Source: Megaustenia siamemsis
Taxonomy: Eukaryota > Mollusca > Gastropoda > Stylommatophora > Ariophantidae
Direction of reading: 5' to 3'
Assembly: GCA_032433765.1 (NCBI GenBank)
Contig: JAVIAB010000024.1
Span: 13,720,578 to 13,784,577, forward strand
DNA: 64,000 nt
In this document: one piece after another, positions 22,346 through 33,079 of the stretch
How the letters are laid out: each line of letters begins with the position of its first letter
Numbering within the stretch: position 1 is the stretch's first letter
Notes under the pieces: model-generated
Database searches by the model: none
The model's input: the letters and a program-made list of their open reading frames with translations, nothing else
What the model was told of the DNA's origin: nothing
Program-made: the position numbers and the translations under genes

Positions 22346-22467
22346 TATGACACACAGAATCAATCATGCATAATAACTTGTTGTAGGAACTAGTAAAATG
22401 CTCAATAGCATCATCTTGTCCGTGACTTTTTAACTGGTCTAAATATCTAAGGCATTGCAATAGTTCA
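22346..22467 (+). mobile_element. LINE N2 segment between the two expansions
   Basis: Aligns to the minus strand of about 1805-1905: agaatcaatc, ttgttg, ctggtctaaatatctaa, gcattg, atagttcatcgctgaagaag. Confidence 0.7.
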
Positions 22468-23646
22468 TCGCTGAAGAAGAGGAAGAGGAAGTAGAAGAGG
22501 AAGTAGAAGAGGAAGTAGAAGAGGAAGTAGAAGAGGAAGTAGAAGAGGAAGTAGAAGAGGAAGTAGAAGAGGAAGTAGAAGAGGAAGTAGAAGAGGAAGT
22601 AGAAGAGGAAGTAGAAGAGGAAGTAGAAGAGGAAGTAGAAGAAGAAGTAGAAGAGGAAGTAGAAGAAAAGGAAGAAGAAGTAGAAGAAGAAGTAGAAGAG
22701 GAAGTAGAAGAAGAAGTAGAAGAGGAAGTAGAAGAAAAGGAAGAAGAAGTAGAAGAAGAAGTAGAAGAGGAAGTAGAAGAAGAAGTAGAAGAGGAAGTAG
22801 AAGAAGAAGTAGAAGAAGAAGTAGAAGAAGAAGTAGAAGAAGTAGTAGAAGAAGAAGTAGAAGAGGAAGTAGAAGAAGAAGTAGAAGAAGAAGTAGAAGA
22901 GGAAGTAGAAGAAGAAGTAGAAGAAGAAGTAGAAGAGGAAGTAGAAGAAGAAGTAGAAGAAGAAGTAGAAGAAGAAGTAGAAGAGGAAGTAGAAGAAGAA
23001 GTAGAAGAGGAAGTAGAAGAAGAAGTAGAAGAGGAAGTAGAAGAAGAAGTAGAAGAAGAAGTAGAAGAAGAAGTAGAAGAGGAAGTAGAAGAAGAGGATG
23101 AAGAATTAGAAGAAGAAGTAGAAGAAGAAGTAGAAGAAGAAGTAGAAGAGGAAGTAGAAGAAGAGGATGAAGAATTAGAAGAAGAAGTAGAAGAAGAAGT
23201 AGAAGAGGAAGTAGAAGAAGAGGAAGAGGAAGTAGAAGAAGAAGTAGAAGAAGAAGTAGAAGAGGAAGTAGAAGAAGAGGAAGAAGAAGTAGAAGAAGAA
23301 GTAGAAGAAGAAGTAGAAGAGGAAGTAGAAGAAGAAGTAGAAGAAGAGGAAGAAGAAGTAGAAGAAGTAGAAGAAGAAGTAGAAGAGGAAGTAGAAGAAG
23401 AAGTAGAAGAGGAAGTAGAAGAAGAGGATGAAGAAGAAGTAGAAGAGGAAGTAGAAGAGGAAGTAGAAGAAGAAGTAGAAGAAGAAGTAGAAGAGGAAGT
23501 AGAAGAAGAAGTAGAAGAAGAAGTAGAAGAAGAAGTAGAAGAAGTAGAAGAAGAGGAAGTAGAAGAGGAAGTAGAAGAAGTAGAAGAAGAGGAAGTAGAA
23601 GAAGAAGTAGAAGAAGTAGAAGAAGAGGAAGTAGAAGAAGAAGAGG
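22468..23646. repeat. 12-bp purine-rich array (gaagtagaagaa/gag), about 98 copies
   Basis: All units are built of triplets, so one plus frame reads an uninterrupted Glu/Val repeat to a taa at about 23649, and minus frames read Ser/Thr, Leu/Pro and Phe/Tyr repeats up to 456 codons. None has the look of a gene: composition is only the repeat, and the plus frame has no ATG at its start. Its left edge is the LINE N2 tail ctgaagaagaagtagtagaa seen once at 1785-1810. Long homopurine runs could form triplex (H-DNA). Confidence 0.95.
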
Positions 23647-23649
23647 TGT

Positions 23650-24224
23650 AAATAAAGCAAACAGAAATTTGAAAAAAAAAAAAGAACAACCATAATGGAT
23701 CTTAAACAAAAAAAAAAAAAAAAAAGCAAAATTCATGCTAAAAAGTTGCAAAATGTAAAGAAAGAAAAACAAAATTAGGAGTTCGGAAAAAGAATATTTT
23801 GTATTGACACATTTTGTACCCCTGTTTTGCCACATTTTTCATTTGCTTTACCACGTTCAATAATTTTCTGATGAAACACCAGAAACAAAGAAATATTCTC
23901 GCGGTACATCTATCTAGCCCGTTATGCAGTCCGTACTATTCAGAATCGTTTGCCGAGATGTTATGATTTATAATTCAAAAAGTTCTTGATGATTTCACAT
24001 GATTTTTGGCATACGGTGTTAAAATGTCCATGTCACGAGAACATATGTGTTACTCGATGTCTAGCTATAACGGTTTTCTTAAAGCGGCGAATTCCTTTGA
24101 TCTTTGCCCATGTAACTATTATTTTGACCCTAATCAAAATGTTTTACAGTAATCTAGTGCAACGATGACCCATAGGCGTGTCCATAAAATTTTACTTGGT
24201 GGCAAGTATACAAATGTTAAATTA
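23650..24224. other. No recognisable feature; A-rich start
   Basis: Poly-A runs at 23672 and 23709, otherwise AT-rich unique-looking sequence. Confidence 0.5.
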
Positions 24225-24470
24225 TATATAGAACTTTTGTTCGTAGAGTCAATTTGATATAGTTCCATGCTCTTGGTGTGAGTTTCCCAAATGTTGTCGC
24301 TGCCTTTCAAATACGTACATTTAGTTCCTCATCTAAGGAAAGTGTGGCTGTAATAGTGGATCCAAGATAGCTGAACTTCTGTACTGACTCAAGCAGGCTT
24401 CCATTCAAAGTAATGGTTGTTGGTTTGCTTATAACATATTTTTGATTGCTTGGGTGGTCTTGAACAATAA
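24225..24470 (-). mobile_element. LINE G (RTE-like) post-RT fragment
   Basis: Minus strand: TITLNGSLLESVQKFSYLGS followed by TITATLSLDEELNVRI, then ATTFGKLTPRAWN. This is the FxYLGS region that follows the RT palm in RTE-like elements. Confidence 0.75.
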
Positions 24471-24541
24471 ACTGTTTAACAAATCAACTAGGAAATTTTG
24501 CAAATCAAACTATTTATCTGTAGACTTAATCAGAGTAATGA

Positions 24542-25356
24542 TCATTCAGAATCAGACGAGTCAAATAGGTCGATTACTGCTTTCGGCTGAACAAACAACA
24601 AACCATCCTTTTTCCAATATTCCTCTTCTTGTCGTAACACATGATCCTCACATTTTACCCAGTAGTCTTTATTTATATTGATAGAGCCTGATTTGTAAGT
24701 GTCTCAACATCGCATAATTTGAAAGTTTTATTTGTATATGCTACGTGTCCTTTAACTTTTGCCCAAACAAGTTCTATAGGATTTAAGTGTGCATGATATG
24801 GAGGTAGTCTCAAACATCTATGGCCATGTTCTTGAATTAACTTGTCTATTTTAAATATCTTTGTACGTTGTGTCTGTTTTACAAGGCTAAGCAATTCGGG
24901 TTTCAAGTAGCTGTCGTTAACTTGTATGTGTTCTTTTATGAGCCACGTTTTGATTGCATCTTTTGTACTTGATGATGTTGGGATTCTATCTTCTACGTTA
25001 ACTACGTTATGGTATGAAGCATTGTCCATTATCAGACAAGAAGGTCGATCTAATATTGGAAGGATACTTTTCTCGATCCAGTCTTTAAATATGTGCCCAT
25101 TCATTTCGGAGTGGTAGTCTCTATTGTCTATGGATTTTGAAATGAAAACGAGATGAGCATTCTGCAACAACCCATTATGTCTGCTACCTGCATGTGCAAC
25201 TATCAAACGTTGCCCTTTACTGCTTGGTACTGATCTTTTAATACTTCCATCTGCTAACTGCCATTCCTTTTTATTTGTATGATGAGCGTTGATCCAAGTT
25301 TCATCTAAATAAACAATATCATAATCATTTTCGCGCATTTCCTTCACTTCACGTGT
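24542..25356 (-). pseudogene. DDE transposase relic, IS630/Tc1-mariner superfamily (DDE_3-like)
   Basis: Cut-and-paste DNA transposase catalytic domain. From TREVKEMREN the frame shows YLDETWINAHHT (first Asp), a KGQRLIVAHAGS strand, DWIEKSILP, LIMDNASYHN (second Asp), a spacer rich in KxWL and LKPELL, then RLPPYHAHLNPIELVWAKVK (catalytic Glu). The D-to-E spacing is 83 residues, much longer than the 34 of Tc1, typical of the eukaryotic DDE_3 proteins known to me with this YLDETW/DNASYH signature. The frame closes early at 24673-24675, apparently by a 2-bp insertion near 24676; the family tail then continues in another frame (VKCEDHVLRQEEEYWKKDGL...) to a stop at 24542-24544. The N-terminal DNA-binding part is absent. 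The ATG at 25384-25386 belongs to a different fragment and is not the real start. No inverted terminal repeats seen. Confidence 0.85.
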
Positions 25357-25384
25357 GGCCGTATTTCTCAATGATTTTGTCAAC

Positions 25385-25545
25385 ATGGTACACCTTTTTC
25401 TTATTCGTATTCTTCACAAGTTGTAACAATTCGGGTTTTAAATATGTGTCGTCAAATTTGACATTTTCATTCGCAAGCCATGTCCTAATTTGCTCTTTTG
25501 TATTTGATGCAGTAGGCACTTTGTCCCATCTTGAATTCCCTAAGG
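25385..25545 (-). pseudogene. Second DDE transposase fragment, joined upstream of the first
   Basis: Minus strand reads VPTASNTKEQIRTWLANENV, then YLKPELLQLVKNTNKKKVYH and VDKIIEKYGHT. This is the spacer region that, in the main copy, lies between the second Asp and the Glu; here it precedes the first Asp. So two copies of the transposon, about 60 percent alike, were joined by deletion or rearrangement. Confidence 0.75.
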
Positions 25546-25559
25546 AAGTGCTGATATAG

Positions 25560-26540
25560 TAAAACAGTAACCTTTTGCATAGTTATAAATTTGCATTTCA
25601 AACTCATTGTAATTTAGATATAAATGTTGGTATTTAAAGTCAACAAATTGTCTACTGAGTCTTCACAAAATTAATAAAGATACGCCTTCCCTTCGGTAAT
25701 TAATGCCCAGGCCGTGGTGCGTCATGTCGTTCAATAACAATTCAGTTTTGTGCACGGGATTTTCCTGAACTTAGTGTTTCTGCAATAGCCAAACTATTTT
25801 ACGTGAACGACCGCACCAAATTAATGTATATATCCTAAAATGGTGTCAAATTCGAACAGGGTGAATTTAATATAGCCTAAAGAAGAAAACTTTTAAACTA
25901 GATCAAATTTCTCAGAGCAAAAAATATTTCTATAACGACATCAATATTATAAGATTACATGCAAAAGTTGAAAGCAAAATAACAAACGGTTATCACGTAA
26001 AGCTAATTCAAGTGTGGTTATGAATTTCTGAACGGACTATAATATAATATTCGCAATTCGATTAGGTCGTCCTGCTACTTCCTAATCCAAATAAAACCGA
26101 ATTGTTGAGATAAGTCTACTCTGGTCGCCTCGAACCAGCTTGCATTGTATGTAAAGTGAGTCGCAATAACCTCGTGACACTCTCGTTTATTAGTTTCATT
26201 TAGTGTCACCTGTTTCAGTAATGTCCAGCTTACCACAAAATCTCGCAAGGGACATTAGGATATCTCAAATAGTGAACACAATAATACATATTAGATACAA
26301 CCAGAGTTAGTCCACTCGTTATAATTTCGACTTAGATAATCATTTCCTAAATTTCAAACTACTTGTTGTAGCAGATGCCATCATTGCAACTGATGTATTT
26401 AATGGATTGCCACTTGTTATTAGTATTCTGTAATTGATTACCCTAAATTGGCTAATAAATAAACATGTTAATACCGTCGGGCAAGAACATCTCCACATAG
26501 CAGCAAATTTGTTTACATTTGTACCATTTAATGATTCGTC
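25560..26540. other. No recognisable feature
   Basis: AT-rich, unique-looking; no supported frames. Confidence 0.5.
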
Positions 26541-26544
26541 ATTA

Positions 26545-26697
26545 TCATGTGCCATACCAGTTGGCGTAGGCGATCATTTCCTTGCACAATCTTCTATCTG
26601 CAGTGCATCGTATCATTTATTTTGTTGACAGTTTTCCATGCCATGACACCAAGCTATCTAGTATTTTCTCTTGTTATCGTCCACGATCTTTCTTTCC
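26545..26697 (-). mobile_element. LINE A1, 3' terminal fragment
   Basis: gtgccataccagttggcgta, tcttctatctgcagtgcatc, ttttccatgccatgacacca: the terminal part of A1 as at 30000-30150. Breaks off at 26697 where R1 begins. Confidence 0.85.
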
Positions 26698-26960
26698 CAC
26701 AGCTGATGGCTTGCGCCAGAATCGGTGAACTAAAATCATCCAGACCCTGCTCCACCTCTCAACGGTGCCTCCAGTAACAGACTAACCTGTCTAGTCTGGC
26801 CAAGCGTGCAGGGATCGAAGAGGGAAGACAACCCGGTACTCAAAAATGTCGTGCTGAAGTAGGATGTGATGTGTTGGGCCGAAAGGTGCAAATATACAGT
26901 TATACTGCAAACCACAACACAATGCAGATACGTACACTACGTCCTTGTATGGGCGGATGA
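26698..26960 (+). mobile_element. Dispersed repeat R1, copy (plus)
   Basis: cttgcgccagaatcggtgaa, gtctagtctggccaagcgtg, ttgggccgaaaggtgcaaat and accacaacacaatgcagata recur at 30509-30870, 33560-33895, 56090-56255, 47548-47640 and 62055-62330. Possibly the 3' part of an unrecognised retroelement; no tRNA head or RT motif visible. Confidence 0.65.
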
Positions 26961-26974
26961 TGAAGAGCAATATT

Positions 26975-27500
26975 GTAGTCTACCACGATACTCTAGAATA
27001 TTTTAGTCATCGGGCGAACGCAAACAACCCACCAAAACATATAACACCAGGACTAAAACTAAGAATAACAAAATGTTATATCTCCTCAATATTCCTGTAT
27101 GGTCCAGATATATGGACGTTAGACAAAAAAGAGAACAAAAAATTGTTGCCTTTGAAATGTGGATTTATAGAAGAATATGTAGAATTGGATAGAAAGAAAA
27201 GGAAACAAATGATGAAGTCAACTAAAAATGAAAAGAGAACTACTAAACACAATTCAAACGTGACAAATGAGAGATTTTTTGGGGCATGTTAAAAGACACA
27301 ACACCCTACTGAAAGTAATTTTGGAAGGGCAAATACAAGGTAAAAGAGGCAGAGGCAGACCAAGACTAACATGCGCGAGTAACATCAAAAGATGGACAAG
27401 TCGGCCTATGACAACCTGCACTATCAAAGCAAGATACAGAGCAGAATGGCGCTCCATGGTAGCCATCCTTCGATGCTGAGACGGTACTCGATGATGATGA
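26975..27500 (+). mobile_element. LINE B (RTE-like) C-terminal part
   Basis: Frames give LRITKCYISSIFLYGPDIWT, a diverged middle, then ggcatgttaaaagacacaac, RGRPRL and a 3' end with gaatggcgctccatggtagc and (GATGAT)n. Compare 54270-54955. Confidence 0.8.
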
Positions 27501-28559
27501 CGATAGATCGTATATTTAATCAAGCAGAGCATTATCTGATGTATTAAATAAATAAAATATACACATGGGCACCGGCAGTAAAATGTTTGAGAACCGCAAA
27601 TCGTGACTTTATCTGCGAGAAAGTTTTGAGTTTCTGTGACCAAGCACAAGCATGAAGATAAACATGACATCATCTATGACGACCAGGAAATGGTAATTGT
27701 CTCTAAGAAATGTTCTAGCGAAGTATTTGTTTGTTTTCTTGTAAATTGACACCTTCCAAGAAAATATGGTCATCCATCTAGGGGGCGTACAGACCTATAG
27801 TCAGGCAGGGCATGTAAGATAATACGTTAAACTGATTCTGTGTAACAGACACCATCTCACAGACAGATATGGCCCGCGTTGTCGCCACGATGGCGTTGTC
27901 TGGAAAGTCGATACGATAAGCAAAGATTACAAATTAATTAGTGTGTACTTTATGATCGTGTCAGCATCATATAAGCTGTTAGCGAAATGCGTATTCAACA
28001 TAAGTGATTTCGGATTTGGGTCGGTTAGTTAGATTCTATTTAGTTAACGTTACATGTGCTGTAATTCGTGGAAGAAATGTATTCAAGGTAGGAAAGCGTA
28101 AATGTTGAATACGCCTTTTGTATGTATCAAACGTATGGCAGGACAATATATGGTGCAAGTTGCTGCCTTCATCCTGCCAACATTAGCAAATTGACATCAC
28201 ATGCTTCGATAAATGTGTTAGCAATTGTAACTGGCGCGGAGAAAAATGGGGAAGTCGAAAATTACCGAATCAATAACTTGTTATAAATAACACCATAAGA
28301 ACGCGGGTTCTAATCCCGATTGGCTCTAAAGTATTATGTTTTCTATCGGGAGTGAAGTCAAATCTTAGACCCGAACACCACGTAGCGACTGTACTGGAGC
28401 AGCGGCCTTTATTTTCTAGTTTTCTTACAGTTCCCCTGGCACAATCCTGTTATATGAAAATTGTAGTACAGATTGTTAGAGAAACAAATGTTTTCTGTTT
28501 TATTAAATCTTATTTATTCGCTCAATACAATTTTGCCATCTGTATGTTGATTATATGAT
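27501..28559. other. No gene; weak tRNA-like B box at about 28303
   Basis: gcgggttctaatcccgattg near 28303-28322 looks like a SINE B box but no A box or body is recognisable. The rest is unique-looking. Confidence 0.35.
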
Positions 28560-29790
28560 TAAGATATAACTAAGAATCATCATGCGAAGAGTGCGAAACA
28601 AAATCAGTCCAGAAATTAGCGATGAACAGTGTGGTTTTGTTAGAGATAAAGGAACAAGCAATGCCATTTATAGCATAAGATCTTTAGTAGAAAGAGCTAT
28701 AGAGGTGAAAACAGATCTATACCTATGTTTCATAGATTACACCAAGGCATTTGACAAGGTAAAGCACCATGAAATAATCAACATTTTAGAAAGCATAAAC
28801 GTAGACAGCAAAGATCTAAGAATAATAAAGAACATGTACTGGCAACAAACAGCGGCCATAAGAACTGGAAACCAATTGGGAATGTTTCAACAAATAAAAC
28901 AGGGTGTTAGACAAGGTTGTGTGCTGCCACCAGATTTGTTTAATATTTATAGTGAGATTATTTTAAGATCCATAAGAGGCATGCCTGGAATAACAATTGG
29001 AGGTAATAATATAAATAATCTAAGGTATGCTGATGATACAGTCTTAATCGCTAAGAGTGAAAATGAGTTACAAGAAATGTTGGACATTATAGTGAAAGAA
29101 AGCAAAAATAAAGGACTCAGTCTTAATAGCAAAAAGACAGAGGTAATGGTAACAACAAAGAAAAAGACACCACCTCAGTGCAAAATAAAGACAAGTGGAA
29201 CAATATTAAAACGGGTAAATGAATTTAACTATTTGGGAACTTTGTTAACCTCAGACGGAAGATGTCCAAAAGAGGTGAGATGCAGAATGTCTCAGGCAAA
29301 AGCAGCTTTAAAAAATATGAGGACGATACTATGCAATCCATTTTTACAATAGAAACCAGAAAAAGAGTTCTTAAATGTTATATAGATCCATTCTTAATAT
29401 ATGGATGTGAATCATGGACAATAAGACAACAAACAAGAAAATCACAGGAGTCTGTAGAAATGTGGTTTTACAGAAGAATGTTGAGAATACCATGGACAGC
29501 TAAGAAGAGTAATGAAAATATTGTGAAAGAGAGCTAATTTACAATATTAGGAAGACATAATCATAATTTTTTGGCCATGTAATGAGAAGGAAACACCTGG
29601 AATATATTGTAACAACTGGGACAATTGAGGCACGAAGAGATAGAGGGAAGCAAAGAGAAAAGATACCAGACAGCTTAAGAAAATGGCTTGGCAGAAGGTC
29701 ACAAACAGAAAGGATAAATAAAAATATCTTGATCGAAAGTTGTGGAGAGACATGATCACCTACGCCAGCAAGCTTGGTACTGGATGATGA
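28560..29790 (+). mobile_element. LINE A2 (RTE-like), longest copy in the window
   Basis: Runs from within the RT domain through the C-terminal region to the 3' end ggtactggatgatgatgatg at about 29775. The 5' half (endonuclease and RT fingers start) is missing, so it is a 5'-truncated insertion. C-terminal coding after 29537 is shattered by indels. Confidence 0.9.
28582..29537 (+). pseudogene. LINE A2 reverse transcriptase, frameshifted
   Basis: The first frame (28582-29352, 256 codons) carries RT palm motifs: FIDYTKAFDKV (motif A, Asp52), QGVRQGCVLPPDLFN (motif B, residues 107-121) and NLRYADDTVLIAKS (motif C, Asp151/Asp152), then the post-palm FNYLGTLLTSDGR. Catalytic residues are intact. 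A missing G near 29347 (compare the minus strand at about 10726, where the base is present) shifts the frame; the rest continues to 29537 as TRKRVLKCYIDPFLIYGCES, WFYRRMLRIPWTAKKSNE. A replicative enzyme of a retrotransposon, not a host gene; inactive here because truncated and shifted. Confidence 0.9.
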
Positions 29791-29987
29791 TGATGATGTT
29801 GATTATCAGAAGTTATGTCCAAAAAATTTGCAATAGCATTCTGGATTATCGTTTGAATATGTCACTCCAGAAAGTGCCACATATGCCTGTCTTTATTATG
29901 CCAATTAGCATCTCTTTCTTTCTTCCTTCAGCCAATGACAACTAAGGAATTAATTGCCCTTGCATCATCCTCTCTTAGAAGGACGTT

Positions 29988-30508
29988 CATCATCATGTGC
30001 CATACCGGTTGGCGTAGGTGATCATGTTCCTCCACAATCTTCTATCTACAGTTCATCGTATCACTTCTGTTGTTGACTGTTTTCCATGCCATGACACCAA
30101 GCTATCCAGTATTTTCTCTCTTTGTCGTCCGCGATCTCTCTTTCCCTTAATTTTGCCAGTTGTAACCAAGTATTCCAACTTTCCCCTTCTCATGATGTGA
30201 CCAAAAAATGTTTATTGTTTCGTTCTGATGTTTTTTTAAGAGCTGTCTTTTTGTGTTGGCCTCTTTGAGAACTTCCTCATTGGTCTTTTTAGCTGTCCAG
30301 GGAACTTTCAACATTCTTCTTAGAAACCCCATCTCTGTGGCCTCTAATCGTCTTTTCATTTGTTTGTCTACTGTCCATGATTCACTTTCATAGGTCAGAA
30401 TTGGTTCTATATAGCACCGATGAACTCTCTTTCTCATTTCAATTGACAAGAATTTGTTGCATAAGATATTTGTCATTTTCTGAAATGATTTTGTCCTGAG
30501 CTATTCTG
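29988..30508 (-). mobile_element. LINE A1, 521 bp, inserted in R1
   Basis: Exact 14-bp duplications cttagaaggacgtt at 29974-29987 and 30509-30522; the duplicated bases belong to R1 (compare 33580-33597). Minus strand codes ILCNKFLSIEMRKRVHRCYI, ESESWTVDKQMKRRLEATEM, FLRRMLKVPWTAKKTNEEVL and the A1 tail. Confidence 0.95.
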
Positions 30509-30870
30509 CTTAGAAGGACGTTAAGTGGGCGTAAATACGCTGTGTTGGAGTTTGCAGTAGAACTGTGATGTTTGCCTTTCGGCCCAAGACATCCGATTTC
30601 AGTTTCATATTTTTGAGTACTGGTTTGTCCTAACTCTCTTTCTCTCTCTCTGTCTCTCTCTCTGTCTCTCTCTCTCTGTCTCTCTCTCTCTCTCTGTCTC
30701 TCTCTTAGATACCTACTCGCTTGGCCAGACTGTTATCTAGGTTAATCTGTTTCTGGAGGCACAGCGGAAAGGTGGAGTAAGGTCTGGATGGTTTTGGTTC
30801 ATCGATTCTAGTGCAAGCCATCTGTTGTAGGTCACTGACAGCTTCCAGCTCTGCTTCTGTGAGGTCCAAT
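30509..30870 (-). mobile_element. R1 copy carrying a TC microsatellite
   Basis: Same order as 33560-33895: cgttaagtgggcgtaaatac, cctttcggcccaagacatcc, cgcttggccagact, ctgtttctggaggcac. A (TC)n/(TGTC)n tract at 30632-30705 interrupts the middle. Its other end lies left of the A1 insertion (about 29960-29987). Confidence 0.8.
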
Positions 30871-30914
30871 TATCTCCGTTAATTAGAATAATCATGATTC
30901 TACTAAAATATAAG

Positions 30915-31435
30915 TAATTGATTCATTCTTGTCAAATCATTGGACAGTCATCACGACTATTGTCCAACAAGGAAATAACTCTGGAGGCAAAACGAGCACT
31001 ATACAATACAATCTTCATCCCAACGTTGTGCTACCAATACCAGACCTGGACCCTAGATGCAAGAACAATAAGGAAATATAATATCCTCTACAGAGATGAA
31101 ATGTGTTAGACGAATGACAGGAAACAGTCTGAGAGACAAGATCAGAAATGAAGAACTGAGAAAAAAGCTAGGAATAGCCCCCGCCATAGAATATATAAGG
31201 AAACAACAGATAAAATGGTTTGGCCACGTGACAATGCAGAAAGAACAAAACACAACACAACGAGCCTTCAACAAACGTTGTGAGAACACCAGATCCAAGG
31301 ATCGACCACGAAAAAGATGGATCGATGGAATATTAGAAGCACTAGGAAACATAACAGCAGCAGAGGCGAACCGAAGAGCAAAAGACCGCAAATTATATCT
31401 CCCCTCGACGCTGAAAGGCGGATAAGGAAAGAAAG
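30915..31435 (+). mobile_element. LINE C (RTE-like) C-terminal part
   Basis: Two frames: SNKEITLEAKRALYNTIFIP with TLCYQYQTWTLDARTIRKYN (30960-31080), then after a shift MKCVRRMTGNSLRDKIRNEE, LRKKLGIAPAIEYIRKQQIK, WFGHVTMQK and RWIDGILEALGNITAAEANR ending at about 31425. The trailing tail is ctcgacgctgaaaggcgg. Reference copy for the 68-bp array at 39640-40010. Confidence 0.9.
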
Positions 31436-31499
31436 AAGAAGAAGAAGATTCATTCTTCTAAAATAATAATTAATACATTGCACTAAATTGTTAATTACA

Positions 31500-31712
31500 A
31501 ATATTTCTTCTACTTCTTTCCTTCCTCATTTGCCTTTCAGCGTCGATGGGAGATATAATTTGCGGTCTTTTGCTCTTCTGTTCGCCTCTGCTGCTGTTAT
31601 GTTTCACTAGTGCTTCTTATATTCCATTGATCCATCTTTTTCGTGGTCGACACTTGGTTCTGGTATTTTCACGTTTATTGAAGGCTCGTTGTGTTGTGTT
31701 TTGATTTTTTGT
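31500..31712 (-). mobile_element. LINE C 3' end, inverted neighbour
   Basis: Reverse complement of the last 200 bp of LINE C, from the ctttcagcgtcgatgg tail to the QRAF-coding part. It faces the plus copy tail-to-tail with about 70 bp between. Confidence 0.9.
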
Positions 31713-32404
31713 TTACAATTATTTAATTCTACTAAAATATCAATAATTCATTCATTCTATTTAAATATCAACATTTCATTCATTCTTCTAGTAACTATAT
31801 TTGTATTTCAGAGTCATGAACCAGGCGAGCCCGCTTGCCCAGATATCCCGTTCAGAATGTCAAGAAACTAACACGCAGGAATACTTGACTGTAGGGGGAA
31901 TACATATATATGTGCATGAGAAGGGGAAACCAAAGAAAACAATTGGTATGCTTACAGATTTACGTAGGTGATGGCCAATATGAAAACGAAGAACGTTGTG
32001 GCTCAATAGACCTTCAGTAGGGACACATACACAGATATGTAAGTAAACTGAAAACACTACTAAGCTAATTAATAATGAAATATCGGAAACAAAATAATAT
32101 TAAACTTGTGAAAAAGTAACATAAAATATACAGATACACATATATAAATAAATATTTAGAACATTTATTAATGATAACTTTTTTAGCATTCTACTGTACC
32201 GTCATTTTGTATTGGGCAATTTTTTCTTATTTTCGTCATGTTGAGTTTTCTTATGAATTTCATTTCCGCTGTGACGATTTTCTTTTCTTTTTTTTTCATT
32301 GGATTTTGATGTCCATGTTTAGCCACAGTAGCAAGATGTTGAAAGGAGTTCTGTGTTATATAATGTCCTTTTTGTATTGGGAAATGACATCATCCTTGTT
32401 TTGC
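31713..32404. other. No recognisable feature
   Basis: AT-rich; a hydrophobic frame from 32171 is open but unsupported. Confidence 0.45.
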
Positions 32405-32570
32405 TTATTCAAAGATCTACGTCAGGCAGAGAAAGATGGGCGAATGTGGTGGACAGAATCAACGCGCCCCCCAAGGTCGCAGATATTGGTTATTCTATCT
32501 ATCTATCTATTGACCTTTCGAGCCGTAACCGGCCCATAGGGCGTAGACCAAGATACACCTTCTCCTATAT
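32405..32570. mobile_element. LINE 3' coding tail followed by a partial M repeat
   Basis: Plus strand 32415-32475 codes RQREKWANVVDRIN-like residues (read SGRERWANVVDRINAPPKVA), as in LINE C-termini. It runs into (TATC)n at 32494-32511 and attgacctttcgagccg...cccatagggc, the tail of M on the minus strand. Confidence 0.55.
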
Positions 32571-32639
32571 GAATTTTTTTGTTCTAGCAGTTTTCTTTTA
32601 AATATATTTTATCAAATCTCGCCATTTGTCTATGTTCTG

Positions 32640-33060
32640 TGCAAGCAGTTCTATCTCATTGAGAGAGCCGATTCCTGCTGCTCTTGCCTCTCTCATCAAT
32701 TGCTTTTACCTGTTGTTTCCCATATAAGGGCTTGCTTTGCTATTCGGTTATTATCTCTTCTCATCACATGTCCAACATATGACCATCGTCTTTTCTTTAT
32801 TACTGAAGATATTAGTGGCTGATTGGCGATTTCTCTAATTTCCTCGTTTGTTTTGAATTCGTTCCACGCTCTAGCAAGTATTTTCCTTAGACATTTATTT
32901 TCGAATGCGTTCAACTTTGTTTCTATATATCTTGTTGTTTTCCAGCTTTCAAAAGCATACGTAAGGGTTGATAGTACATTTGATTTGAATAGCCTAAGTT
33001 TTGTGTTTGTGCTGATAAGTTTTGATTTCCACAACTTTTCAAGGCTTCTGAAAGACATTA
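32640..33060 (-). mobile_element. LINE D (RTE-like) C-terminal domain
   Basis: One open minus frame of 120 codons: SLEKLWKSKLISTNTKLRLF, TLTYAFESWKT, LNAFENKCLRKILARAWNEF, KTNEEIREIANQPLISSVIK, KRRWSYVGHVMRRDNNRIAK. All landmarks of the RTE-like C-terminus are present. 5'-truncated; the 3' GR-rich end is decayed. Confidence 0.9.
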
Positions 33061-33079
33061 TTGGCTATTCTAGCTTAGG

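Noticed and set aside
22439..23835. Open frames of 416 and 456 codons on the minus strand (Ser/Thr- and Leu/Pro-rich) and a Glu/Val frame on plus
   Set aside because: All are readings of one 12-bp array built of triplets; no non-repeat coding sequence is attached, and the plus frame lacks an ATG.
32171..32539. Membrane protein frame of 122 codons
   Set aside because: Hydrophobicity follows T-richness; its C-terminal part is LINE tail and M repeat in another frame.
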